In this document: positions 55,383-63,396 of the stretch, one piece after another
Layout of the letters: each line of letters begins with the position of its first letter
How positions within the stretch are numbered: the first letter of the stretch is position 1
Assembly (NCBI GenBank): GCA_002359215.1
Contig: DEMN01000004.1
Span: forward strand, 1 to 64,000
Length of the DNA stretch: 64,000 nucleotides
Source: Flavobacteriales bacterium UBA2669
GTDB lineage: Bacteria > Bacteroidota > Bacteroidia > Flavobacteriales_E > Vicingaceae
Direction: 5' to 3'
The notes under the pieces: generated by a model
Told to the model about the DNA's origin: nothing
The model's input: the letters and a program-made list of their open reading frames with translations, nothing else
The model's database searches: none
Translations under genes and position numbers: made by a program

Positions 55383-58300
55383 ATGAATTATAAAGTTTTT
55401 TTTGCATACCAATCTGACATACCAGAGGAATATGGTAAGAAATTTATTCATGATGCTATGAATAAAACAATTTCTAGGTTTAAAAAAGAAGGAATTAATA
55501 TCGAATTGGACTTTGGAATGAGAAAGACACCAGGGAACCCTCTTCTTATTGATGAAATGTTACGAAAAAGCAAAGAAGCTGATTTAGTATTAGTTGATTT
55601 AACATTTACTTCTTCAAAAAATTGGTTTGAGTCAAAAAAGGTGAACTTTTTCAACAAGGAGATTAGAGTCTTAAATAAAGTTGATGAGAAAAAATCATCA
55701 AATCCAAATGCTTTAATTGAAACTGGATACGCATGGGCTCAAAAGGGTTTTAATCGAACAGTTTTGCTTATGAATATTGCTTATGGTTCACCAGACGAAC
55801 TTCCTGTCGACTTAAAAGGGTTTCGTTATGCAATCCCATTTGATCTTTCTAAAAATAATTTTGACAAGGTTAAAGATAAACGTAATGAGTTTTCTGATGA
55901 TCTATATAATGCTATAAAAACTGCGATAAATTCAGAGGCAGATTATCAAAGGGATAACTGGAAACCTCTTCGACTTCATAAGGACTGGACTCCAAGAGAT
56001 TATAAAAAATTATATAGACCTACTCCTAGAATTAAGCAAATAATAAGGCAGTTAAGAGTAGATCTTGAAAACACTGAAATTGCTCAAAGAATTATAGGTC
56101 CTAAAAATTCCGGAAAAACTAGATTGACTTATGAATTGTACAAAGAAATTGATGTATCTCTTCCCAAACATGATCATTTGGAAAAAATTCTTTATTATGA
56201 TCTTGATGGTGGTAATTATATATCTATAGAAAATAAATTATTGGATTTAAAATTAAAAGATCAGAGGAAAATTGTAATACTTGATAATTGCTCTCTTAAA
56301 ATACACACCAAAGTATTTAATGAATATTTTCATGGTACTAATGTTAGTTTGTTATCGATTAGTAACGATATTGAAGGAAGAGGGGGGACTCATTATCTTG
56401 ATGAAGATTTTGCAAAAGAAATTATAGAAAAAATATCAAATGAAGAAGGAGACCCTAGAAATACAAATTTTATAGTAGAAAATTCAAAAGGTAATTTAAG
56501 AAATGCTATTGTTATGATTGGTAAAATTCCAGAAGGAGATAAAGGTCTTTCAACGGATTATCAAATTAAATGGCAGCAAATATTAGGGGTAGAACTGTAT
56601 TCATCAGAGGTGTTAAGATTATTAGAAGAGTTGTCTCTGTTTACTCATATTGGATACATTGATCGATTTCAGAATCAGTCAGATTTTATTTTTAGTCAAG
56701 CTGGGATAAAAACTAGAGAACAGTTTGAGGGTATAATTAATAAACTAGCAGAAAATAGTATAGTTAAGATTACTGGAGATTTTATAATCTTAGAAGCCTT
56801 TGTTGAAGAATTAGCATTTACGAGACTGGAAAGACTAGCAAATGAAGATTTAGAAGAATTCTTTAAAAAAATTACAGAAAAGGGTATGTCCAAACAGTTT
56901 AGTCAAAGGTTAGTTGAATTGAATAAATTGTCAGGAACACATCAGTTAATTGAAATTCTATCAAGAAATAATGGATTACTTTCAAAATATGAATTCGTAA
57001 GTTCTGATCAAGGAGCTAGAATTGTTATGAATCTTGCTGAAATAGAGCCTGAAAAAATATTAATTTCTTTAGAAAATTTATTAAATAAAAAGACCAATGA
57101 AGACCTATTGAAATTAAAAAAAGGAAGACGTTATTTGGTTTGGGCATTAGAAAGGTTGGTTTTTAGAAAAGAAACATTTTATGGAGCGGCTAAATTATTG
57201 TATAAATTAGCTATAGCTGAAAATGAGAACATTGGAAATAATGCTACTGCTCAATTTAATCAATTGTTTCAAATTCATCTTCCAGGAACTAAAGCTAGTT
57301 TAACTGAGAGAATTGAATTATTAAAGGAATTAATCAAAGAAAATAAAAGTAAAAAAAATATTATAAGCAAAGCATTGGATCGAGCATTAATGGTTCATGG
57401 CTTCATGAGAGCTGGAGGCGCGGATGAACAAGCTGGAATAAAATTGATTGATTATCAACCTGTTGATATTGAAGAAATACACAATTATTGGAAATCGATA
57501 ATTGATTTAATTATAGAACTAGATGGTTATGAAATTCTTGTTAGTCGAATATATCAACAAGTTTTTTCTGGAAATGCTGATGCAATTGTAGATGCAATGG
57601 ATATTTTTCTCATTAAAAAGAAAGCTATTGATAAAGATCTTCGACAACAATTTGAATATATTCTTAATGATGATAGAAAATTACCTGAAGGTATAGAGGA
57701 TAAAATTCAAAAAATGCTGGATGAGTATACTGACGATTCTATTAGAGAGAAATTAGAATACCAAGTGGCCCTAGCTCCTTATTCAACTTATAGAACTAAA
57801 GAAGGAGAAATTATTAATCGATCGGAAGAAAAAGCACATGTACTTGCAAAGCAATTAACAGAAGATACAGAAAATACTTGGTTAGATGATATTGATGTTT
57901 TACTTCAAGGAGAGCAAAGGTTAAGTTTTAATTTTGGGAAAAGTATAGCAGGTTTTTTACAAGATAATCATACTTTAACAGAAACAGTAGTTAATAAACT
58001 AAAAGCTATAGATTTTGAAAAACAAAACAATAGCTTTTTAGAAGGGTATTTATCTGGAATTACTAATCAAGAATTTATTAGGGAAACTATTGATTCTTTT
58101 TTAAAAGAAGAGAAAATCGCTTATCATGCAATACGTATGACTAGGTTCTTAAAAGTGGAAATTACCGACCTTGAAAAATTGAGGACTTTAATTACAAAGA
58201 ATCCAACATATACAGTCTCATTACAATTTATGAAGCTTGATTCATTAAGTATAGCTGATTTAACTTATTATTTTGGTTGGTTAGTGGAAGTTGAACCATT

Positions 58301-59069
58301 TGGTAGGTGGACTGCTATTGATTTGTGCAATGGTTATATAGACAAGGATGGTGGCAGAATAAATGAATTAAAAAGTCAAATAAAAAGCCTGATAATGAAA
58401 GAAGGTATTTTAAAATCAGATACATTAAATTCACTTTCTGTACTCCAATATACTGATTTGGTAAGGTTACTTCATAATAATGGCGGATTGGATGATGGTT
58501 TAGTAGAATTTTTAACCAATGAAATACTTCTTGTGGCATCTGAAGCTTATTTTATTAATGAATATCATCTTAGAGATATTTTAGAAATTCTATTATCAGA
58601 GTATTGGGATAAGTCGTGGATAATAATCGGAAATAAAATTTTAGAGCCAAATTTCTTAGGATGGTATAATATAAAAGGAATTCTTTCAAAATACAAAAAA
58701 TTCAAAACGGAAAATCTAATTAAATGGATGGATACCAATTTACCAAACTCACCTAAATATGTTATTCAGTTTGTTGATTTTCAGTATCATGAGAACAACA
58801 TCTCTAAATGGAGTCCAATTGTATTGGAAATGTTGAAAAAATATGGATCCAACAATGAATTCTTAGATTATTTGTCTTCAGCTCTTCATAGTTGGTCTGC
58901 TTCAGGATCAGTTGTGCCGTTACTTCAAGGTAGAAAACGTTTAGTAGAGGAACTATTAAATCATGATATTGAAGAAGTTAAACAATTCGCGTTAAGAGAG
59001 GTGAAGTATTTTGATTCCGATATTAAACGAGAATTAAGAAGCGAAGAAAATGATGGTTTAGATCGATAA
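55383..59069 (+). CDS. TIR-STAND defence protein (predicted NADase effector fused to a P-loop sensor)
   Basis: A 1,228-aa protein. The N-terminal TIR-like domain (about 1-165) shows the first strand YKVFFAYQS, ADLVLVDLTF, and NPNALIETGYAW, where Glu113 is the expected catalytic glutamate of NAD-cleaving TIR domains. A linker leads to a STAND-like NTPase (about 210-480) with Walker A GPKNSGKT (239-246) and Walker B KIVILDN (Asp301). The remaining 700 residues are helical and repeat-like, the usual place for target sensing. In Avs- and similar STAND systems, binding of a phage protein triggers oligomerisation and the effector kills the cell. It follows hsdS by 2 bases, so it is part of the type I operon. 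The trigger is unknown. Confidence 0.85.
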   Translation: MNYKVFFAYQSDIPEEYGKKFIHDAMNKTISRFKKEGINIELDFGMRKTPGNPLLIDEMLRKSKEADLVLVDLTFTSSKNWFESKKVNFFNKEIRVLNKVDEKKSSNPNALIETGYAWAQKGFNRTVLLMNIAYGSPDELPVDLKGFRYAIPFDLSKNNFDKVKDKRNEFSDDLYNAIKTAINSEADYQRDNWKPLRLHKDWTPRDYKKLYRPTPRIKQIIRQLRVDLENTEIAQRIIGPKNSGKTRLTYELYKEIDVSLPKHDHLEKILYYDLDGGNYISIENKLLDLKLKDQRKIVILDNCSLKIHTKVFNEYFHGTNVSLLSISNDIEGRGGTHYLDEDFAKEIIEKISNEEGDPRNTNFIVENSKGNLRNAIVMIGKIPEGDKGLSTDYQIKWQQILGVELYSSEVLRLLEELSLFTHIGYIDRFQNQSDFIFSQAGIKTREQFEGIINKLAENSIVKITGDFIILEAFVEELAFTRLERLANEDLEEFFKKITEKGMSKQFSQRLVELNKLSGTHQLIEILSRNNGLLSKYEFVSSDQGARIVMNLAEIEPEKILISLENLLNKKTNEDLLKLKKGRRYLVWALERLVFRKETFYGAAKLLYKLAIAENENIGNNATAQFNQLFQIHLPGTKASLTERIELLKELIKENKSKKNIISKALDRALMVHGFMRAGGADEQAGIKLIDYQPVDIEEIHNYWKSIIDLIIELDGYEILVSRIYQQVFSGNADAIVDAMDIFLIKKKAIDKDLRQQFEYILNDDRKLPEGIEDKIQKMLDEYTDDSIREKLEYQVALAPYSTYRTKEGEIINRSEEKAHVLAKQLTEDTENTWLDDIDVLLQGEQRLSFNFGKSIAGFLQDNHTLTETVVNKLKAIDFEKQNNSFLEGYLSGITNQEFIRETIDSFLKEEKIAYHAIRMTRFLKVEITDLEKLRTLITKNPTYTVSLQFMKLDSLSIADLTYYFGWLVEVEPFGRWTAIDLCNGYIDKDGGRINELKSQIKSLIMKEGILKSDTLNSLSVLQYTDLVRLLHNNGGLDDGLVEFLTNEILLVASEAYFINEYHLRDILEILLSEYWDKSWIIIGNKILEPNFLGWYNIKGILSKYKKFKTENLIKWMDTNLPNSPKYVIQFVDFQYHENNISKWSPIVLEMLKKYGSNNEFLDYLSSALHSWSASGSVVPLLQGRKRLVEELLNHDIEEVKQFALREVKYFDSDIKRELRSEENDGLDR

Positions 59070-59158
59070 ATTATAAAAGAAAAAGACTTGATATATGTGT
59101 TGTTTGATTAAAAATATTCCATATCGAGATACGCGATATATCGTTAAGTATTTTAACC

Positions 59159-59203
59159 GCAATTAATTCTCAATTCGCGAATCGCGAATTGAGAATTAAT
59201 TGC
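59159..59203. repeat. Perfect 21-base inverted repeat, likely operator of the wHTH-NTase-hsdR unit
   Basis: The arms at 59159-59179 and 59183-59203 are exact reverse complements around the 3-base spacer AAT; the centre reads TTCGCGAATCGCGAA. The right arm ends one base before the -7 box at 59204, so the repeat covers the promoter's -10 to -50 region. No T-run follows, which makes a terminator unlikely. A smaller dyad, ATATCG-N7-CGATAT, lies at 59121-59139. The best reading is an operator for the winged-helix protein encoded next. Confidence 0.8.
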
Positions 59204-59211
59204 TATCTTTG
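59204..59211 (+). promoter_or_regulatory. Predicted -7 box of the wHTH-NTase-hsdR-HNH unit
   Basis: TATCTTTG is an exact TAnnTTTG match 22-29 bases before the ATG at 59233 and directly abuts the inverted repeat. No TTTG is seen at -33, as expected if the promoter is weak or activator-dependent. Confidence 0.65.
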
Positions 59212-59232
59212 TTGGAAAGAAACTTAAAAAAT

Positions 59233-59745
59233 ATGAAAAAGCATAGTGGTATGAGACCACACGATATAGTGGTGTTGTTAAAAATTGCAGCCAAAGGAGA
59301 TAAACCTTGGTTAATGAAAGATTTATCCATCGAATTAGGTATTAGCGCCAGCGAAATAAGTGAGAGCTTAAACCGATCCGCAATAGCCAGGTTAATTTCA
59401 AAAGATAAAAAACAGCTCATGAAATTATCCATTTTAGATTTTTTAGAGCACGGTTTACGCTACGTTTATCCCGATCGGCCAGGATCTAAAGTAAGAGGAA
59501 TACCTACTTCTCATTCAGCACCACCTTTAAGTAACGAAATTGTAAGCGAAGATGCTTATGTTTGGCCTTACGGAGAAGGAACAGTGCGTGGTGAAGCTAT
59601 AGAACCGCTACACCCAAAAGTTCCGGAAGCTTGTTTAAAAGACCCTAAATTTTACGAATACATGGCTTTATGTGATGCACTAAGAGTAGGAAGAGCAAGA
59701 GAAAAAAATATAGCGATAGAAGAATTGAAAAAACGCTTATGTTAA
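59233..59745 (+). CDS. Winged helix-turn-helix protein paired with a nucleotidyltransferase (putative antitoxin/regulator)
   Basis: A 170-aa protein from the ATG at 59233. A TTG at 59200 in the same frame is rejected because it precedes the predicted transcription start. The N-terminal part begins MRPHDIVVLLKIAAKG; a helix-turn-helix (about 26-55) reads MKDLSIELGISASEISESL. The C-terminal part is conserved-looking (RYVYPDRPGSKVRGIPTSHSAPPLS, VWPYGEGTVRGEAIEPL, CDALRVGRAREK). I recall similar proteins in many bacteria beside nucleotidyltransferase genes, unnamed. It overlaps the NTase gene by 7 bases. It probably binds the adjacent inverted repeat. Confidence 0.78.
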   Translation: MKKHSGMRPHDIVVLLKIAAKGDKPWLMKDLSIELGISASEISESLNRSAIARLISKDKKQLMKLSILDFLEHGLRYVYPDRPGSKVRGIPTSHSAPPLSNEIVSEDAYVWPYGEGTVRGEAIEPLHPKVPEACLKDPKFYEYMALCDALRVGRAREKNIAIEELKKRLC

Positions 59746-60434
59746 AAAATACATTAATTAACAGAGCTGCTACCAAAAAGATAGCAAATGCTTTAGGGCA
59801 ATTGAATGAACATGTCGTTTATGTAGGTGGTGCTGTAGTAAGCCTTTACATTAATGACACTTCAGCAGAAGATGTTCGCCCTACCGGTGATATTGATATT
59901 ACTATGGAAATAGCTAGTGTTGGAGAATTAGAAACCATACGCGAAGAACTCATCAATAAAGGCTTTTATCAATCTAGCGAAGATAATGTTATCTGTCGGT
60001 TTCGATTTGAGGATATCAAGGTGGATCTTATGGCTACAAAAGCAATAGGTTGGGCGCCAGCTAACCCTTGGTTTGCTCCAGGGTACAAACAGTTAATCAC
60101 TTTTGATATTGATGGCCTTAAAATTAAATGTCTTTCACTACCCTACTATTTAGCCACAAAACTTACCGCCTTTTATGATAGAGGTAGTAAAGATCCCAGA
60201 ACAAGTAAAGATTTTGAGGATATTGTGTACTTATTGAATTACACATCCAATTTAGGAGAGCAAGTACTAACTGCTAACCATGAAGTAAGAGATTATTTAA
60301 TAAAATGCTTTCAAGATATCTTAAATGATAAGGTAAAACAAGAAGCAATACTGGGAAACCTGTTTTATGAAGAGCAGGATTACCGATACAATAAAATTAT
60401 AACCCTATTAAAACAAATCTGCAATGGGATTTAA
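59739..60434 (+). CDS. Nucleotidyltransferase-fold protein (AbiEii-like putative toxin)
   Basis: A 231-aa protein with a pol-beta/MNT-type active site: YVGGAVVSL (Gly30-Gly31), GDIDIT with Asp51 and Asp53, and VDLMAT with Asp96 as the third metal ligand. Residues about 125-230 are helical. AbiEii toxins and related NTases modify tRNA or proteins by adding nucleotides, and the partner wHTH protein acts as antitoxin and repressor. Whether that holds here is inference. It overlaps both the wHTH gene (7 bases) and hsdR (11 bases), so it is tightly linked to production of the restriction subunit. Confidence 0.78.
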   Translation: MLKNTLINRAATKKIANALGQLNEHVVYVGGAVVSLYINDTSAEDVRPTGDIDITMEIASVGELETIREELINKGFYQSSEDNVICRFRFEDIKVDLMATKAIGWAPANPWFAPGYKQLITFDIDGLKIKCLSLPYYLATKLTAFYDRGSKDPRTSKDFEDIVYLLNYTSNLGEQVLTANHEVRDYLIKCFQDILNDKVKQEAILGNLFYEEQDYRYNKIITLLKQICNGI

Positions 60435-63390
60435 CGAACTAAATGCTGTAGAGCATTACATCATTCACCAATTAAGTGGATTAGATTTAAATAAGAAAGA
60501 ATTTAAAGAGCCGAAAGCCACTTATGGAGCTCAATGGCAGTTTAAATCTCCCGAAGAAATTAAAAGAGGAGTAAATGAAGTGTTGGTTGAAGCTGAATTG
60601 AAAGAAGCCCTAATTCGTTTAAATCCTGAAATTTCTGCTAATCCAAATTTAGCTGATGAAGTTATTTATAAACTTAGAGCTATTTTAATTTCTGTAAATC
60701 AGGTAGGTTTAGTAAAAGCCAATGAAGAGTTTTTTAAATGGATGACTGGTGAGAAAACGATGCCATTTGGAGAAAATAACCGTCATGTTCCTGTAAAATT
60801 GATTGATGCAGAAGATTTAACTCAAAATAGTTATTGGATAACCAATCAATTTAGTATTCATCATCGTGAAACAAAAAGACCTGATATTGCTTTACTCATC
60901 AATGGTATTCCTGTTGTAATAGGTGAAGCAAAAACACCCATAAGGCCATCTGTAAGTTGGTTAGATGGAGCTTATGAAGTGCATGATGTTTACGAAAATA
61001 GTGTTCCTCAATTATTTGTTCCAAACATCTTATCTTTTGCAACCGAAGGTAAAGAGTTGTTTTACGGAGGAGTTCGAACACCATTAGAGTTTTGGGCTCC
61101 ATGGCGAATTGAAAATGATGATGATGCTTTGGCTAAAAGATTAGGACTTTCAGAAGTTGGAAAAGAACTTTCAGATCTTTTAAGTCCCCAAAGATTAATA
61201 GATATCATGCTCAATTTTTCTTTATTTACTACAGATAAAAAAAAGAGAAGAATTAAAGTTATTCCGCGATTCCAGCAATACCAAGGTGCAAACATGATAG
61301 TAGATCGTGTAAAGGAAGGTAAAATTAAAAAGGGTTTAATCTGGCATTTTCAAGGTTCAGGTAAATCTTTATTAATGGTATTTGCTGCTCAAAAGCTACG
61401 AAGAAGTCCTGAATTGAAAAGTCCAACAGTTTTAGTGCTTGTTGATAGAACAGATTTGGATACACAAATCAGTGGAACATTTAATGCAGCTGATGTCCCC
61501 AATGTAGAATCTACGGATAGTATTAGAGATCTTCAGAATTTATTAGAGCGAGATACCCGTAAGATTATTATTTCTACCATATTTAAGTTTAGAGATGCTA
61601 AACCCAATATGAATATGAGAGATAATATTATTGTATTGGTTGATGAAGCTCACCGAACTCAAGAAGGTGATTTAGGAAGACAAATGAGAGCCGCTTTACC
61701 TAACGCATTTTTGTTTGGGTTAACAGGTACACCAGTAAATAAAGCTGATAAAAATACTTTCTGGGCATTTGGTTCGGAAGAAGATGAAGGTGGTTATATG
61801 TCACGTTATACTTTTCATGATTCCATTAGAGATGAGGCAACTTTACCTCTGCATTTCGAACCAAGATTAGTTGATGTGCATGTAGATAAAGAAACGTTGG
61901 ATAAAGCAATGGCTGAATTTAAAGAAAGTGCTGCATTAACAGATGAAGAAGCTGATGCGTTAAATCAAAAATCAGCTAAGATGGCTGCTTTTTTAAAAGC
62001 ACCAGAGAGAGTTGCTAAAATTGTTGGTGACATTGCTAAGCATTTTAAGGATAAGGTAGATCCTCAAGGGTTTAAAGCAATGATTGTTACTCCTGATAGA
62101 TATGCTTGCGTTCAATATAAAGAAGAATTAGACAACTATTTTCCAACTGAAGCAAGTAGAGTTGTGATATCAACGACTGCGAATGATGATTTTGAATTTA
62201 AACAAAAATGGGGTGTAGATAAAAGTACACAAGAAAGAGTTATAGATGAGTTTAACAATGCAAATTCTGAATTAAAATTTATTATTGTAACTGCTAAATT
62301 ATTAACTGGTTTTGATGCTCCAATACTTCAAACCATGTATTTAGATAAGTCTTTAAAGGACCATACATTACTTCAAGCAGTTTGTAGAACTAATAGACTT
62401 TATAAAGGCAAATCTTTTGGAAGAATTGTAGATTATTTTGGAGTATTTGATGATGCTGCTAAAGCACTACAATTTGATGAAGAAAGCATTAAAACAGTTA
62501 TCACTAATTTATCAGAATTAAGAGATAAATTGCCTGAAGCAATGGAGAATGCTCTTATTCATTTTGAAGGAGTGGACAGAACAATTGTAGGGTTTCAAGG
62601 GCTAGAAGCTGCTCAAAATGCAATAAAAACCAATGAGCAAAAGGATGCTTTTGCTCAAGATTATAAATATTTAGCTAAGGTATGGGAGTCCTTGTCTCCT
62701 GATAATGTTCTTGACCCATATAACGAAGATTATAAATGGCTCTCACAAGTGTTTGAATCGGTTAAACCTGCATCTGATAATATTGGAAAATTATTGTGGT
62801 TTACTTTAGGAGCACAGACCACTAAACTAATTCACGAGAATATCCATGTTGGTGAAATTCATGATATGGATGAATTTGTGCTTGATGCTGATGTTATTGA
62901 AGAAATTTTTAATAATCCAGACCCTAAAAAAACCAAAATATTGATTACAATATTAAAGGGTCGTTTAGGAGGTCATCCAGGAATGCCGATATTTAAAAAG
63001 CTAAGTGAGCGATTAGAAGAGTTGAGGAATAAAGCAGAGAAAGGTTTAATAACCTCTATCGAATTTGTTAAGGAGTTATGTAAAATTGCTAAAGAAACCT
63101 TGCAGGCTGAAAAGGAAGTTGAAGAAGAAATTCAAAACAAAACTCCGAAAGCAGCCCTAACAGAATTGTTTTTAGAAATTAAGGATGACCAAACCCCTGC
63201 TGTTGTAGAAAGAATTGTGAGTGATATAGATTCGATTGTTAGAGTAGTTCGTTTCCCTGGTTGGCAAAAAACAAACACAGGAGAAAGAGAAGTGCAAAAA
63301 TCACTCAGAAAAGCTTTATTAAAATATCAATTACATAAAGATCAGGTATTGTTTGATCGAGCTTATGCTTATATTAAGGAGTATTATTAA
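60424..63390 (+). CDS. hsdR: Type I restriction endonuclease motor subunit
   Basis: A 988-aa HsdR. The N-terminal nuclease domain carries the PD-(D/E)xK residues Asp154 (KRPDIALLING) and Glu168-x-Lys170 (IGEAKTP). Two RecA-like helicase domains follow, with Walker A FQGSGKS (310-315), DEAH (407-410), GLTGTPVN, and LLTGFDAP with VCRTNRLY for motifs V-VI. The C-terminal helical domain (about 750-988) contacts the methylase complex. It translocates DNA with ATP and cuts unmodified DNA. Its ATG lies 11 bases inside the NTase gene, 5 kb from hsdS, an unusual separation. Confidence 0.95.
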   Translation: MGFNELNAVEHYIIHQLSGLDLNKKEFKEPKATYGAQWQFKSPEEIKRGVNEVLVEAELKEALIRLNPEISANPNLADEVIYKLRAILISVNQVGLVKANEEFFKWMTGEKTMPFGENNRHVPVKLIDAEDLTQNSYWITNQFSIHHRETKRPDIALLINGIPVVIGEAKTPIRPSVSWLDGAYEVHDVYENSVPQLFVPNILSFATEGKELFYGGVRTPLEFWAPWRIENDDDALAKRLGLSEVGKELSDLLSPQRLIDIMLNFSLFTTDKKKRRIKVIPRFQQYQGANMIVDRVKEGKIKKGLIWHFQGSGKSLLMVFAAQKLRRSPELKSPTVLVLVDRTDLDTQISGTFNAADVPNVESTDSIRDLQNLLERDTRKIIISTIFKFRDAKPNMNMRDNIIVLVDEAHRTQEGDLGRQMRAALPNAFLFGLTGTPVNKADKNTFWAFGSEEDEGGYMSRYTFHDSIRDEATLPLHFEPRLVDVHVDKETLDKAMAEFKESAALTDEEADALNQKSAKMAAFLKAPERVAKIVGDIAKHFKDKVDPQGFKAMIVTPDRYACVQYKEELDNYFPTEASRVVISTTANDDFEFKQKWGVDKSTQERVIDEFNNANSELKFIIVTAKLLTGFDAPILQTMYLDKSLKDHTLLQAVCRTNRLYKGKSFGRIVDYFGVFDDAAKALQFDEESIKTVITNLSELRDKLPEAMENALIHFEGVDRTIVGFQGLEAAQNAIKTNEQKDAFAQDYKYLAKVWESLSPDNVLDPYNEDYKWLSQVFESVKPASDNIGKLLWFTLGAQTTKLIHENIHVGEIHDMDEFVLDADVIEEIFNNPDPKKTKILITILKGRLGGHPGMPIFKKLSERLEELRNKAEKGLITSIEFVKELCKIAKETLQAEKEVEEEIQNKTPKAALTELFLEIKDDQTPAVVERIVSDIDSIVRVVRFPGWQKTNTGEREVQKSLRKALLKYQLHKDQVLFDRAYAYIKEYY

Positions 63391-63396
63391 AGTTTA

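Noticed and set aside
59159..59203. Rho-independent terminator of the TIR-STAND gene
   Set aside because: The stem is AT-rich, no T-run follows on the plus strand, and it abuts a promoter box, so an operator is more likely. Termination as a second role is not excluded.
59200..59232. TTG-initiated longer form of the wHTH protein
   Set aside because: The TTG overlaps the inverted repeat and -7 box, so it would not be on the mRNA.
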